Positions 53,601-63,078 of a stretch of 64,000 nucleotides of DNA are shown here, in pieces (the stretch's first letter is position 1; each line of letters starts with the position of its first letter). A program made the translations under genes and the position numbers. Source of the stretch: M0027 sp021713415 (GTDB lineage: Bacteria > Pseudomonadota > Gammaproteobacteria > Francisellales > Francisellaceae); NCBI GenBank assembly GCA_021713415.1, contig JAKJJQ010000011.1, forward strand, positions 1 to 64,000, in the 5' to 3' direction. The notes beneath the pieces are model-generated. The model saw only the letters and a program-made list of their open reading frames with translations, had not been told where the DNA came from and made no database searches.

Positions 53601-56600
53601 TTATGATTGTTGTTGATAAACAACTAAGCCATATCGTTGGTCATGTTCATTTTGTCTTTGCAGCTCATTATTCCTTTCAATTTCTTTTTGAAATAAATAA
53701 TTCATAACTGGGTCTGGTGTTAGTAATTTTTCTAATGACGGCATTAAACCATTTACTTTAATTGATCTCATTGCATTTGAATCTTCAAAAAGATTATTTG
53801 GCATTGATTTATCAGAGGCCTTACTACTTCTGCGAAGTCCAGCATCTCTAAGTACTTTACGATACGCTTTTGCTGCCGTATTATTTTCTTCTTGTTCTTG
53901 ATAAACTTTTTTGAATTCACTTTTTAAGCCTGCATTAAGTGTTTTTGCTCGAACATTAGCCCCTAATACATAATCTGACTTTGTTACAAGACGTAACTCT
54001 CCCATACAAGTTAAATCAACACCACCTTGACCATATTTATTATCACTTGCAAATAAAACCATAGCATAAGGTTTTTGTCTTTTTGATTGATTAAATTCTC
54101 TATATAGATGATCTAAGTCTTTCTGCGTAGCTGATGTCATATCAACCATTAAAACCTCAGGTCTACTATCTTGTGTGATTGTACGCCAATGATTCTTCCA
54201 CATTGTTTGATTACTACTACCTGATTGATGACGTGGAAATGCTGCTATATCAATTACTTTAACTTGAGCTTGTGTGTTTTCAGCTTCATCTAATTGCCAA
54301 CCACCATGAAAGTCTTGCTGTTTTAACTTTGGATGAAAATCATGAATTTCTTTTGGTGTATCAGCATCTATTTCAAAATAAATCTCAGCCATACTACCGC
54401 TATGATTACCATCTACTTGAGTATAGGCTCTATTAACAATACTAATAGCTCGAGTAAAACCAGCCATACCACTTCTTGATGCTGTTGTTAAATTGTTTTC
54501 TTCAACGGTTAATACTGAATCAACAGATGCTACCGATTCAACAGAATCTTGTCTTTGAAGCTGTGGCACTTCTGGTAATTGATCCTGATTTTTATGACGG
54601 TTTTGCCTTTTTACTGCAATTTCAATCTCATAACGTTGTTGTAATAGCCGACATAATGACTCAACTTTAGTTGCTACTGTTGAATAATCTGTTTTATCCT
54701 TATCAGAGGTCATTACCCAATTTATTAACTGATCTAATTTTGTTAAATCAGCATGATTAGATGTATCAAACTTATGTTTATGATTTTTATAAGCACAAAC
54801 TAAATTATGGTAAATACCTAACAGCTCATCACCAGCCTTTGGATCTTTATTAGAATCAATTTCTTGACTTGCTCGTTGTGAAAAGTTTTGTGAATCCTTT
54901 TGAACTAAACCATCTAAATCTACTTTAGGTTCATTAATAAATAATTGACAAATACTAGATAAATTTGCTCCTGACTGCGCTAAATCAGCAATCTTAATAC
55001 GGGCACGATTTTCACTGATAATTTTTGTGCCTTTTTTACCATTTTCAGTTGAGTTAGCTTCTTGATTTAATATATTTAATAACGCTTTTTGTGTTTCTGG
55101 CTTATTAAGCTCGCTTAAAAACTCTGCATAAGCAGCAGATAAAATATCCTGATATGATTGAGGAACGAGCCCTGGTGAAAATCTAAATGAATAACCTGTA
55201 TCAGTAATTGAGGGTCTTAAGCTACCAAATGAGCCCTGTGGTTGTAATTCAATATAATCATTTCCATAGGCTTGTTTACTTTTTTGATTAACGATGCCTG
55301 CAAAATAGCTTAATAGCACATTATTTAGCACTCCAATGGATGATGAAGCCATGCCAAGGTCATCAACTTCAAGTGCTTTGATTAAATTTTTATTTTGTAA
55401 TAGCGCTTTCTCTAATCTATTTTTTTCAATATTTAACTTTGCTACCAATGGATCACCTAAAGGTGCTAAATGTGAAAAACTTAACTGTCGTTGATGCCAC
55501 TGTAGTGAACGCTCTTGAGACTCTACTTGTGCTGCAACTTCTTGATGAAATGAATTAATTATATTTCTAAGATCAAAAATAACACATGGATAATCAGTTT
55601 TTGGCGCCTCTACTGTAATTAATCCACTACCGATTGTTGACTCTACTTCATTTAACGTATTGCTAGATGCTTTTGTAATACTAACTCGCTTATCCATTAC
55701 AGAGTCAAATGTACCTTTTTTCTTAAAATTAAATAAAGATAAATCAGGATTATCTGTAGGCAATACTTTTAAAGTACCTAAATTTTTTGCTTCTTTTTCT
55801 AACAATGCCTTACTTAAATAATTAATTTCATCACATGTTAAATGAGCAAATACATCTTCTAATATATCCTCTGGTGACTGCCACTGTCCTAGCCAATAAG
55901 CTTTATTACCATCAGCTTTATTATTAAATTGCTTTACAACATCTTGTCGAACTAAATGCTCAATACAACTAAGCTGGATTTCTAAACTATCTAAATAACT
56001 TTTACCTAATAACTGGGCAAGTTTTTGTTTATCACCCCCTGCTGCTATTCTTATGCTGTTAACTTCTTTTAATAAATTTGAAATTGCATCCCCACAGTCT
56101 TTAATAAGCGGATCTCTATTGACGCTAATTGAGGCTTTAATATATTTGTCTATGGCTTTATTCAATTTAGAAAATTGTCGATTGAATTTTTTCTTAAGTT
56201 CAACTTCATCTAAATATTGTTTTAACTGGTTAATTTGTGGATCATCTGGGATCGTTAAACTATGCTGTTGCCCTCTTAAATAACCACCATTAAATTCTTT
56301 TAAAAAACTTTTTCCTGCTTGTGTTTCAAATTGCTCGATAGCTTCAATTAATGCTTGTTTATTCCTTACTACTTGAACCTCTAACTCTCTTTTTACAAAA
56401 TTTGCATCAAAAGGTACCCGCTGTGCAAATAGTGTCAGATGATTATCATAATACCACTTAAGAAATGTTTCAGTATATTCACTCTTAGCTACATTGTAGG
56501 CTATACAATTTTCTGCAAAAAATAAGTTTTCTAGCTTTTTCTTTTCTTGATTAAGTTTATCTTCATCAATCTCTGCCATAGTTGGTGCTAATAAATCAAT

Positions 56601-56909
56601 AATAGAATTATAAACCTCTCTTGAAGGATGACCATTTTCACTACGTAAATAACGCCCTGAGTGAGATAGCTCCATATCAATACCTGACTCATTTAGACTT
56701 AAGTGTTGTAAATCACCTGATGATTCTTCTCTTAGCTCAGACCGATTTGCAATATTATAACCATAATTAATAACACTTAATAATTTAGCTGCATATGCTC
56801 TACCAACAGAACCTGTAGGCTTATCTTCATAGCCAACCTCTGCTTTTAATGGGTTTAAAAGCATATTATTAACTAAATGGGCTTTAATTTGTTTACTAAT
56901 TGTTGTCAT
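53601..56909 (-). CDS. Large unknown protein, cassette copy 1 (1102 aa), candidate effector
   Basis: The longer paralogue of the 983-residue protein. Conserved N-terminal block: VGRAYAAKLLSVINYGYNIA and GRYLRSENGHPSREVYNSI (32-101). The middle has GNKAYWLGQWQSPEDILEDV, KTDYPCVIFDLRNII, QPQGSFGSLRPSITDTGYSF (about 555-575). The C-terminal block is RPEVLMVDMTSATQKDLDHL and LFASDNKYGQGGVDL (916-966), then ENNTAAKAYRKVLRDAGLRR. No signal peptide or membrane segment is seen. It ends in a Gln/Asn/Glu-rich tail. AGGGGATTGCA abuts the ATG at 56909. I cannot assign a family; large size, helical content and duplication resemble secreted effectors or toxins, which is only an inference. Confidence 0.6.
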   Translation of the reverse strand: MTTISKQIKAHLVNNMLLNPLKAEVGYEDKPTGSVGRAYAAKLLSVINYGYNIANRSELREESSGDLQHLSLNESGIDMELSHSGRYLRSENGHPSREVYNSIIDLLAPTMAEIDEDKLNQEKKKLENLFFAENCIAYNVAKSEYTETFLKWYYDNHLTLFAQRVPFDANFVKRELEVQVVRNKQALIEAIEQFETQAGKSFLKEFNGGYLRGQQHSLTIPDDPQINQLKQYLDEVELKKKFNRQFSKLNKAIDKYIKASISVNRDPLIKDCGDAISNLLKEVNSIRIAAGGDKQKLAQLLGKSYLDSLEIQLSCIEHLVRQDVVKQFNNKADGNKAYWLGQWQSPEDILEDVFAHLTCDEINYLSKALLEKEAKNLGTLKVLPTDNPDLSLFNFKKKGTFDSVMDKRVSITKASSNTLNEVESTIGSGLITVEAPKTDYPCVIFDLRNIINSFHQEVAAQVESQERSLQWHQRQLSFSHLAPLGDPLVAKLNIEKNRLEKALLQNKNLIKALEVDDLGMASSSIGVLNNVLLSYFAGIVNQKSKQAYGNDYIELQPQGSFGSLRPSITDTGYSFRFSPGLVPQSYQDILSAAYAEFLSELNKPETQKALLNILNQEANSTENGKKGTKIISENRARIKIADLAQSGANLSSICQLFINEPKVDLDGLVQKDSQNFSQRASQEIDSNKDPKAGDELLGIYHNLVCAYKNHKHKFDTSNHADLTKLDQLINWVMTSDKDKTDYSTVATKVESLCRLLQQRYEIEIAVKRQNRHKNQDQLPEVPQLQRQDSVESVASVDSVLTVEENNLTTASRSGMAGFTRAISIVNRAYTQVDGNHSGSMAEIYFEIDADTPKEIHDFHPKLKQQDFHGGWQLDEAENTQAQVKVIDIAAFPRHQSGSSNQTMWKNHWRTITQDSRPEVLMVDMTSATQKDLDHLYREFNQSKRQKPYAMVLFASDNKYGQGGVDLTCMGELRLVTKSDYVLGANVRAKTLNAGLKSEFKKVYQEQEENNTAAKAYRKVLRDAGLRRSSKASDKSMPNNLFEDSNAMRSIKVNGLMPSLEKLLTPDPVMNYLFQKEIERNNELQRQNEHDQRYGLVVYQQQS

Positions 56910-57163
56910 TGCAATCCCCTTTAATCTATCTTTTTAAATTTAAAACGATAGAATTATAAAATGACATTTATAATAATCAAACATTAAATAATAGACCATG
57001 AAATGCGATAATTAAATATTTTGTTATATTTAATTATTTTTAATAAGACGTTATTTTTATTATCTTAAAGACTATTTATCTAATTTTTATATAATTTTTT
57101 AAATTATAAATTTCACAAAACCAATATTATATTAAAAAATATTTGCACAATTTTTTGTAATAA

Positions 57164-58717
57164 TTAAAGACTGCTTGATGGAGATAATCTTGCTTGAGCT
57201 GTAGTTCTAGAATCTTGATTACTAAATAATGTAGAAGGTGTTAATGGCTGTTCTGTAGTACTTGAGTGAGTAAATTTTTCATTTACTAACTGAGATAAGT
57301 TCTCTATTGTACTTGAACTAAGTAGTCGCCCTGAATCAATAAAGAGATTAAAATTGTCATTTTGGCTCCCATTAAATAAACAACCATAACGATCAAAAAA
57401 CTGACTTGAAACTACCTGCCTTATTTCACTCCAAATTCTATCGTTAATAATTGACTCCGACAACATAAAAGCAACTTCACTGCCTAAAGCTACGGTACTT
57501 TGATTATTTTGCTTTAACATATCGAGCTGGTTTAATAAATATTTTTTCAATTCATTTTTAACTAAAGTCGGTAGATAAAGTGAGGCTGAAGATCTGTTTA
57601 AATATACTTGTTCATAATCTTCATGTAGGCTTACTTGTTTTTCAATAATTTTATTAAATGCACCACCAAAGCAAATTGGATCGTCTTCCTTTTTATCATC
57701 AACACCCTTGTCATTGTTTAAATTACCACCACGCATTATTTCATATAATCCATCAGCAAATGCTTCTAGTGCACTCTCTTTAGTAGCTACTCGTCTACTA
57801 TTATCATATATTGATAAAAAACTTAATTTTAATAATTCACGAAGACCAATACCTGATAATGGATCTATTGCAGAGGCATAAAACTTATTCTTCTCAAAAT
57901 AGTTAAGACAGCGAAATGCCGCTTGCCTTGTTTCAGATTCTTCTAATGTTAATAGTTGATTGCGAATTGCTGCAATTGAAGTATTACTTAGCTTATCTTG
58001 ATAGTGCTCTTGCAACCTTAATGCAGATTCTGAGGCACTTTTATGCACTGAAGCTGTATGCGTACTTTGGTTATGATTAAGCTCAGGCTCTGGATCTACT
58101 TCTCTTCTTTGTTGTACTTCATTAATTAATACCTCATAGTCACCACCATTTTCTAAAATACAATCGACTAAATCCTCAAAGTTAAAATCTCTATTAATTA
58201 AACAGGCTCTAACCTCATCATCTAATAGGGCTTCTTGTATTTCGATCATATCTATATTAAGTATTTGCTCAATTGTAATAGGCGGATTATCTCCTAAGAA
58301 TAATTCTTCAATATCAGCTTCAGTCAAACACAAAAATGCAATATCATTAATATTCAGCATTTGCTCTATAGTTAAATATTGCGTAACTTGATAATCACCT
58401 GAAAATAGTGAGCTAGCAGCTATTGACATCTCTAAGACTTGCCTAACCGTTAAACTTCGATCTTTTAATCTATTTTGAATCTGTTGATTTGATAATCTTT
58501 TAAAAACAAAAGCATAATTCTCAAGTGGTCGTACAAACTCTTCTAATGTTAAATCACTATCAAATAATGCAGTTTTAATTATTTCATTATTTAATAGCTC
58601 AACAAGCTTTTTATTTTTACGATTTTTATCTACTAATAAATTCAATTCATCCTGAGAAATCACAATCAACATACTCCGCATAAAAAAACAACTGATTATT
58701 TTATATTTCAAACTCAT
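57164..58717 (-). CDS. Small cassette partner, copy 1 (517 aa), unknown
   Basis: The longer paralogue of the 452-residue protein. Blocks in order: LEMSIAASSLFSGDY and IEQMLNINDIAFLCLTE, KSASESALRLQEHY (about 230-243), DPLSGIGLRELLKLSFLSIY, GLYEIMRGGNLNNDKGVDD, PICFGGAFNKIIEKQVSLHE, SASLYLPTLVKNELKKYLL. It is soluble, acidic, with a Ser/Thr-rich C-terminal tail (TPSTLFSNQDSRTTAQARL). The start is uncertain: ATG at 58717, 58681 or 58672, none with a good site at proper spacing. It is the first gene of the four-gene minus-strand run; 254 bp, gene-free and very AT-rich, separate it from the large gene. Confidence 0.58.
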   Translation of the reverse strand: MSLKYKIISCFFMRSMLIVISQDELNLLVDKNRKNKKLVELLNNEIIKTALFDSDLTLEEFVRPLENYAFVFKRLSNQQIQNRLKDRSLTVRQVLEMSIAASSLFSGDYQVTQYLTIEQMLNINDIAFLCLTEADIEELFLGDNPPITIEQILNIDMIEIQEALLDDEVRACLINRDFNFEDLVDCILENGGDYEVLINEVQQRREVDPEPELNHNQSTHTASVHKSASESALRLQEHYQDKLSNTSIAAIRNQLLTLEESETRQAAFRCLNYFEKNKFYASAIDPLSGIGLRELLKLSFLSIYDNSRRVATKESALEAFADGLYEIMRGGNLNNDKGVDDKKEDDPICFGGAFNKIIEKQVSLHEDYEQVYLNRSSASLYLPTLVKNELKKYLLNQLDMLKQNNQSTVALGSEVAFMLSESIINDRIWSEIRQVVSSQFFDRYGCLFNGSQNDNFNLFIDSGRLLSSSTIENLSQLVNEKFTHSSTTEQPLTPSTLFSNQDSRTTAQARLSPSSSL

Positions 58718-58836
58718 TGATTGTCTTTATTTTTAACAAAAATTATGTAACATATTTTATTAAAATTAAGATAAAAATAGATTTTACATGACTGATTATT
58801 AAGAATAATTCCCAAATGTAAATACTATCTAAATCG

Positions 58837-59685
58837 TCATAATTTTAAATGTGTCCAATGAAATTTTAAATGATCAGCAATAAATGTCGAAATAAAATAA
58901 TAACTATGATCATAACCTTTCTGATAACGTATCGTTAATGGATAGTTTATTTTTTTTGCAGCCTTTTCTAATAATTCAGGCGCTAACTGTGACTCTAAAA
59001 ACTGATCACAATCACCTTGATCAATTAATATTTTTGGCATACCATCTAATGCCGTTATACTCTGCATTAATGAAACACTATCATACTTAGCCCACAAATT
59101 CTTATCATCTCCCAAATAATTAGAAAAAGCTTTCTTTCCCCAAGGCACAACAGATGGGTGACAAATTGGACTAAAAGCAGAAATTGAAGCAAATTTTTGT
59201 GGATTTCTTAGCGCTAGCACTAAAGCACCATGCCCACCCATAGAGTGACCAGAAATCGCCGATTTTCCAGAAAATTTAAAATTATGCTCAATAACACTCG
59301 GTAATTCTTTTAGTATATAGTCATACATCTGATAATTTTCACGCCATGGCTCTTTAGTTGCATTTAAATAAAAACCAGCACCCAAACCAAAGTCATAGGC
59401 ATTATCTTTATCATCAGGAACACCTTCTCCACGCGGTGAGGTATCTGCTGCAACAATTGCAAGACCTAACTCAGAAGCACACTTTAAAGCACCTGCTTTT
59501 TGCATAAAATTTTCATCTGTACAAGTTAAACCAGATAGCCAGTATAATAAAGGTACATCCTCTCTGTTATATTGTGGTGGTAAAAAGACAGCAAAGCGCA
59601 TCTGACAGTTTAAAACATCTGATTGATGTGTATATTGCTGATGCACTCCATCAAAGCATTGAGTTGAACTAACTAAATTAATCAT
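58837..59685 (-). CDS. frmB: S-formylglutathione hydrolase
   Basis: Hydrolyses S-formylglutathione to formate and glutathione, the second step of glutathione-dependent formaldehyde removal. LLYWLSGLTCTDENFMQKAG, ADTSPRGEGVPDD, the nucleophile elbow SGHSMGGHGALVLALRNP, a late Asp in DQGDCDQFL and the His in YDHSYYFI are all diagnostic. It lies 18 nt behind frmA with AAAGGTG as ribosome site. Confidence 0.95.
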   Translation of the reverse strand: MINLVSSTQCFDGVHQQYTHQSDVLNCQMRFAVFLPPQYNREDVPLLYWLSGLTCTDENFMQKAGALKCASELGLAIVAADTSPRGEGVPDDKDNAYDFGLGAGFYLNATKEPWRENYQMYDYILKELPSVIEHNFKFSGKSAISGHSMGGHGALVLALRNPQKFASISAFSPICHPSVVPWGKKAFSNYLGDDKNLWAKYDSVSLMQSITALDGMPKILIDQGDCDQFLESQLAPELLEKAAKKINYPLTIRYQKGYDHSYYFISTFIADHLKFHWTHLKL

Positions 59686-59703
59686 ACGACACCTTTAGCT
59701 AAG

Positions 59704-60825
59704 TTAGTAAACGACAACACTACGAATACTTTTACCTTCGGCCATCAAATCAAATGCATTATTGATTTCCTCTAAAGATAATTTATGCGTAATAAAATCT
59801 TTTAAAACAAACTCACCATTTAAATAACGCTCAACATAACTTGGTAACTCAGAGCGGCCTTTTACACCTCCAAATGCGCTACCTTTCCATGTTCGTCCAG
59901 TTACTAATTGAAATGGTCGAGTTGATATTTCTTGGCCTTGACCTGCTACACCAATAATGACTGATTCGCCCCAGCCTTTATGACAACATTCTAATGCTTG
60001 GCGCATTACATTGACATTACCAATACATTCAAATGAGTAATCAACACCACCATCTGTTAATTCAACAATCACTTGTTGAATGGGTTTATCATAATTTTTA
60101 GGATTAATACAATCTGTCGCGCCAAGCTTTTTTGCTAAGTCAAATTTAGATTCATTAATATCAATGGCTATAATTCTACCTGCATCAGCCATTTTTGCAC
60201 CAATGATTGCTGAAAGACCTATACCACCTAAACCAAACACTGCCACAGTTGCACCTGCTTCAACTTTAGCAGTATTCATCACAGCACCAATACCTGTTGT
60301 TACGCCACAACCTAGAAGACATACTTCATCTAATGGCGCTTCTTTATTAATTTTTGCTAGTGAAATCTCTGGTAATACAGTATATTCTGAAAAAGTTGAA
60401 CAACCCATATAATGATAAATTTCTTCTCCATCTTTATAAAAGCGTGTTGTCCCATCAGGCATTAATCCCTTTCCTTGAGTTTCTCTGATTTTTTGGCATA
60501 GATTGGTTTTACCTGAAGTACAAAACTTACAAGTACCACACTCAGGCGTATAAAGTGGAATCACATGATCACCAACACTGACACTAGTTACGCCTTCACC
60601 AATCGCCTCAACAACACCACCACCTTCATGGCCTAATACACAAGGAAATATACCTTCAGGGTCTTCACCTGAAAGTGTAAATTTATCTGTATGGCAAACC
60701 CCTGTTGCAATGATCTTTACTAATACCTCACCTTTTTTTGGTGGCATAACATCAATCGTTTCAATCGTTAATGGCTCTTTTGGCCCCCATGCAATTGCAG
60801 CTTTAGATTTAATTGGTTGATCCAT
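59704..60825 (-). CDS. frmA: S-(hydroxymethyl)glutathione dehydrogenase (class III alcohol dehydrogenase)
   Basis: Oxidises S-hydroxymethylglutathione with NAD+, and can also reduce S-nitrosoglutathione. Catalytic zinc ligands are in GVCHTDKF and GHEGGGVVE; the structural zinc lobe is PECGTCKFCTSGKTNLC; the Rossmann loop is VFGLGGIGLSAI. The 373-residue length is normal. The ATG at 60825 is chosen because AAGGAAG lies 6 nt upstream; the frame extends to 60861. It forms an operon with frmB. No frmR-type repressor gene is adjacent. Confidence 0.96.
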   Translation of the reverse strand: MDQPIKSKAAIAWGPKEPLTIETIDVMPPKKGEVLVKIIATGVCHTDKFTLSGEDPEGIFPCVLGHEGGGVVEAIGEGVTSVSVGDHVIPLYTPECGTCKFCTSGKTNLCQKIRETQGKGLMPDGTTRFYKDGEEIYHYMGCSTFSEYTVLPEISLAKINKEAPLDEVCLLGCGVTTGIGAVMNTAKVEAGATVAVFGLGGIGLSAIIGAKMADAGRIIAIDINESKFDLAKKLGATDCINPKNYDKPIQQVIVELTDGGVDYSFECIGNVNVMRQALECCHKGWGESVIIGVAGQGQEISTRPFQLVTGRTWKGSAFGGVKGRSELPSYVERYLNGEFVLKDFITHKLSLEEINNAFDLMAEGKSIRSVVVY

Positions 60826-61055
60826 AATTACTTCCTTAAATATTTCACTAAATTCAATCAAACATCATGATTATGCCATAGCTAATTAGAGAAACAATCA
60901 AATTTGTGAATTCAATATAATAATCTTTCGTAAAAAAAATCCTTATGCATCTAGCGACTTAAGCCACTATAATAAAACTATATGACAGGTAATTATCTAC
61001 ATTTTATATCTACCAAGGTATGGTAGCAATTAATCCTTCATTAAAGGAGATCGTT

Positions 61056-61796
61056 ATGACATTTAATAAAACAAGAGTTAAACCTCACTCACGTGCTTTA
61101 AGAGAAAGCCCTTATGTTAATGCTAAAGAGACTTGGAATTTATTTAAAATTATTGCTGAACTTGTCGAAGGTCATGAGCGCCTTGACCATATCCGTCCAG
61201 CGGTAAGTATTTTTGGCTCAGCTCGCTTAAAAGAAGGTAATTTTTATTACCAACAAGCACAAGAGATCGCCCAATCACTCTCTGATGAAGGTTTTAGCAT
61301 TATTACAGGTGGAGGACCTGGTATTATGCAAGCAGCCAACGTTGGTGCCTCACTTGGTTCATCATTAAGTGTTGGTTTAAATATTGATTTACCATTTGAA
61401 CAAGTTTCTAATGGTCATCAAGATATTACGTTACGTTATCGCTATTTTTTCACTCGAAAAGCAACGTTTATCAAACATTCATTAGCTTATATTGTTATGC
61501 CTGGTGGCTTTGGAACCTTAGATGAATTATTTGATATTGTCACACTAATACAAACTAAAAAGAAAAAATATATGCCTGTCATACTCGTTGGCAAATCGTA
61601 TTGGTCAGGCTTAATTACTTGGTTAAAAGATGTTGTTGTTCAAGAAAAAACCATAAGCCCAGAAGATCTTGACTTATTAATTCTAACTGATGATACAAAA
61701 GAAGTGATTGATATTATCAAAGAGCATACCAAAGATACTCAACAACAAACCGTCGAAGAGTGTATTGAACAAGCTCGAGATGATTTTGAATTTTAA
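61056..61796 (+). CDS. LOG-family (TIGR00730) Rossmann-fold protein
   Basis: A 246-residue protein of the lysine decarboxylase-like LOG family, whose tested members are nucleotide 5'-monophosphate phosphoribohydrolases. VSIFGSARLKEGN, IITGGGPGIMQAAN and PGGFGTLDELFDI carry the GGGxGxM and PGGxGTxxE signatures; the Arg in YFFTRKATFIKHS fits the active site. The ATG at 61056 has AAAGGAGA at good spacing; the frame extends to 61020. A TATAAT (60968-60973) lies upstream, without a convincing -35 box. Confidence 0.88.
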   Translation: MTFNKTRVKPHSRALRESPYVNAKETWNLFKIIAELVEGHERLDHIRPAVSIFGSARLKEGNFYYQQAQEIAQSLSDEGFSIITGGGPGIMQAANVGASLGSSLSVGLNIDLPFEQVSNGHQDITLRYRYFFTRKATFIKHSLAYIVMPGGFGTLDELFDIVTLIQTKKKKYMPVILVGKSYWSGLITWLKDVVVQEKTISPEDLDLLILTDDTKEVIDIIKEHTKDTQQQTVEECIEQARDDFEF

Positions 61797-61805
61797 TATG
61801 ATTTA

Positions 61806-62141
61806 TTAAGCTTGATTAAATAACAAATCATCAACCACTTCCATGGTAATTTCGGGTAATTTATTTTCTTGATCAACACAAGATTTCATCTCTAAAATAC
61901 TTTGACGGATATCTTCTGGTAAAACATCAGAAGGCGCATCTTCTCCTGGCCAAGATGCATCTCGTGTTTGTTTATCTGGCCACCTTGAATAAGCAAGAAA
62001 AAAACCTTGATCTGTTTTATGTAAAACCGAACCTATTGCGCCTCGATACTCAACAAAATAACTTGCTACTTTACGCCATAATTTTTGATATTCATCTTCT
62101 TTAGATTTTTTTACATACACTCGATAAATAACTACAAACAT
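61806..62141 (-). CDS. ABM-fold (antibiotic biosynthesis monooxygenase-like) protein
   Basis: A 111-residue single-domain dimeric alpha+beta barrel type protein. MFVVIYRVYVKKSKEDEYQKLW at the start and GSVLHKTDQGFFLAYSRWPDKQTRDASW in the middle match the ABM pattern of a VV--V-V-pG-ee-y---w opening and a later Y--WPd---r--W block. Function could be quinol oxidation or merely a ligand-binding role. The ATG at 62141 has AAAGGC; the frame extends to 62255 inside rluB. It is 28 nt downstream of rluB and convergent with the LOG gene. Confidence 0.72.
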   Translation of the reverse strand: MFVVIYRVYVKKSKEDEYQKLWRKVASYFVEYRGAIGSVLHKTDQGFFLAYSRWPDKQTRDASWPGEDAPSDVLPEDIRQSILEMKSCVDQENKLPEITMEVVDDLLFNQA

Positions 62142-62169
62142 AAGAGAGCCTTTGATTGCATAAATAAAC

Positions 62170-63012
62170 TTATTTAAATGATTTTGTCTTATTTTTATGA
62201 TAAATCGCCTTTGGAAATGTAAACGAACGCATACCAACGGATTTACGTAAATCATTTACCTGCATTGCGGTTAATTCCAGCGCCTTACCTTGAGCTAGAT
62301 TACGTGGCAGTATAATATCACCATATCGAACGCGAGTTAGGCGACTAACTTTGATATGATCAAATGACTCCCACATACGTCTGACCTCACGATTTCTTCC
62401 CTCTCTTAAAATCACATGATACCAAGTGTTCAAACCTTCACCGCCTCTAAATTGAATGGAATCAAACTTAGCCATACCATCTTCAAGATTAATGCCTGTT
62501 TTAAGTGTTTCAATCATTTCATCAGTGACTTCGCCAAATAAACGTACGGCATACTCTCGTTCTAACTCATAGGATGGATGCATTAAACGATTTGCTAATT
62601 CTCCATCTGTTGTAAACAACAATAAGCCTGAAGTATTATAATCGAGCCTACCAACCATAACCCAACGGCCATTTTTAAGTTTTGGTAATGCATCAAAGAC
62701 TGTTTTACGACCTTCAGGATCTGATTTAGAGCATATTTCTCCTGCTGGCTTATGGTATAGAACTACCCTTGGACGTGTTAAAAAGGTTGCAATTTTAACC
62801 AATGGCTTACCGTCTACTTCAATCCGATCATTTAATGTTACGCGCATACCCGTTTCAGCCTGGCGCCCATTAACAGAAATTCTACCTGCATCAATCCACT
62901 CTTCCATTTGCCTTCTTGAGCCAATGCCTGCTTGAGCCAATACTTTTTGTAACTTCTCAGGTTTTAGCACATCATTGCCACCTGACTTAGACATCTTCAC
63001 TTTTTTATTCAC
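62170..63012 (-). CDS. rluB: 23S rRNA pseudouridine synthase B
   Basis: A 280-residue RsuA-family enzyme that makes pseudouridine 2605 in 23S rRNA. The N-terminal S4 domain reads LQKVLAQAGIGSRRQMEEWIDAGRISVNG; the catalytic Asp is in GRLDYNTSGLLLFTTDG; REGRNREVRRMWESF follows. It begins with GTG at 63012, with AAGGG about 5 nt upstream. The C-terminal extension is short and Lys-rich. The small ABM gene lies just downstream. Confidence 0.93.
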   Translation of the reverse strand: MNKKVKMSKSGGNDVLKPEKLQKVLAQAGIGSRRQMEEWIDAGRISVNGRQAETGMRVTLNDRIEVDGKPLVKIATFLTRPRVVLYHKPAGEICSKSDPEGRKTVFDALPKLKNGRWVMVGRLDYNTSGLLLFTTDGELANRLMHPSYELEREYAVRLFGEVTDEMIETLKTGINLEDGMAKFDSIQFRGGEGLNTWYHVILREGRNREVRRMWESFDHIKVSRLTRVRYGDIILPRNLAQGKALELTAMQVNDLRKSVGMRSFTFPKAIYHKNKTKSFK

Positions 63013-63078
63013 ATTTACCCTTAATTAATTGGCTTACTTCAACATGACTAACTATTTTCTAAATTGATAAATTAGCCA

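Noticed and set aside
49055..58717. Reading the cassette as a classical toxin-immunity or polymorphic toxin locus
   Set aside because: No secretion-linked N-terminal domain (VgrG, Rhs, filamentous haemagglutinin or LXG types) and the small partners are 450-520 aa, too large and acidic for typical immunity proteins; kept as unknown.
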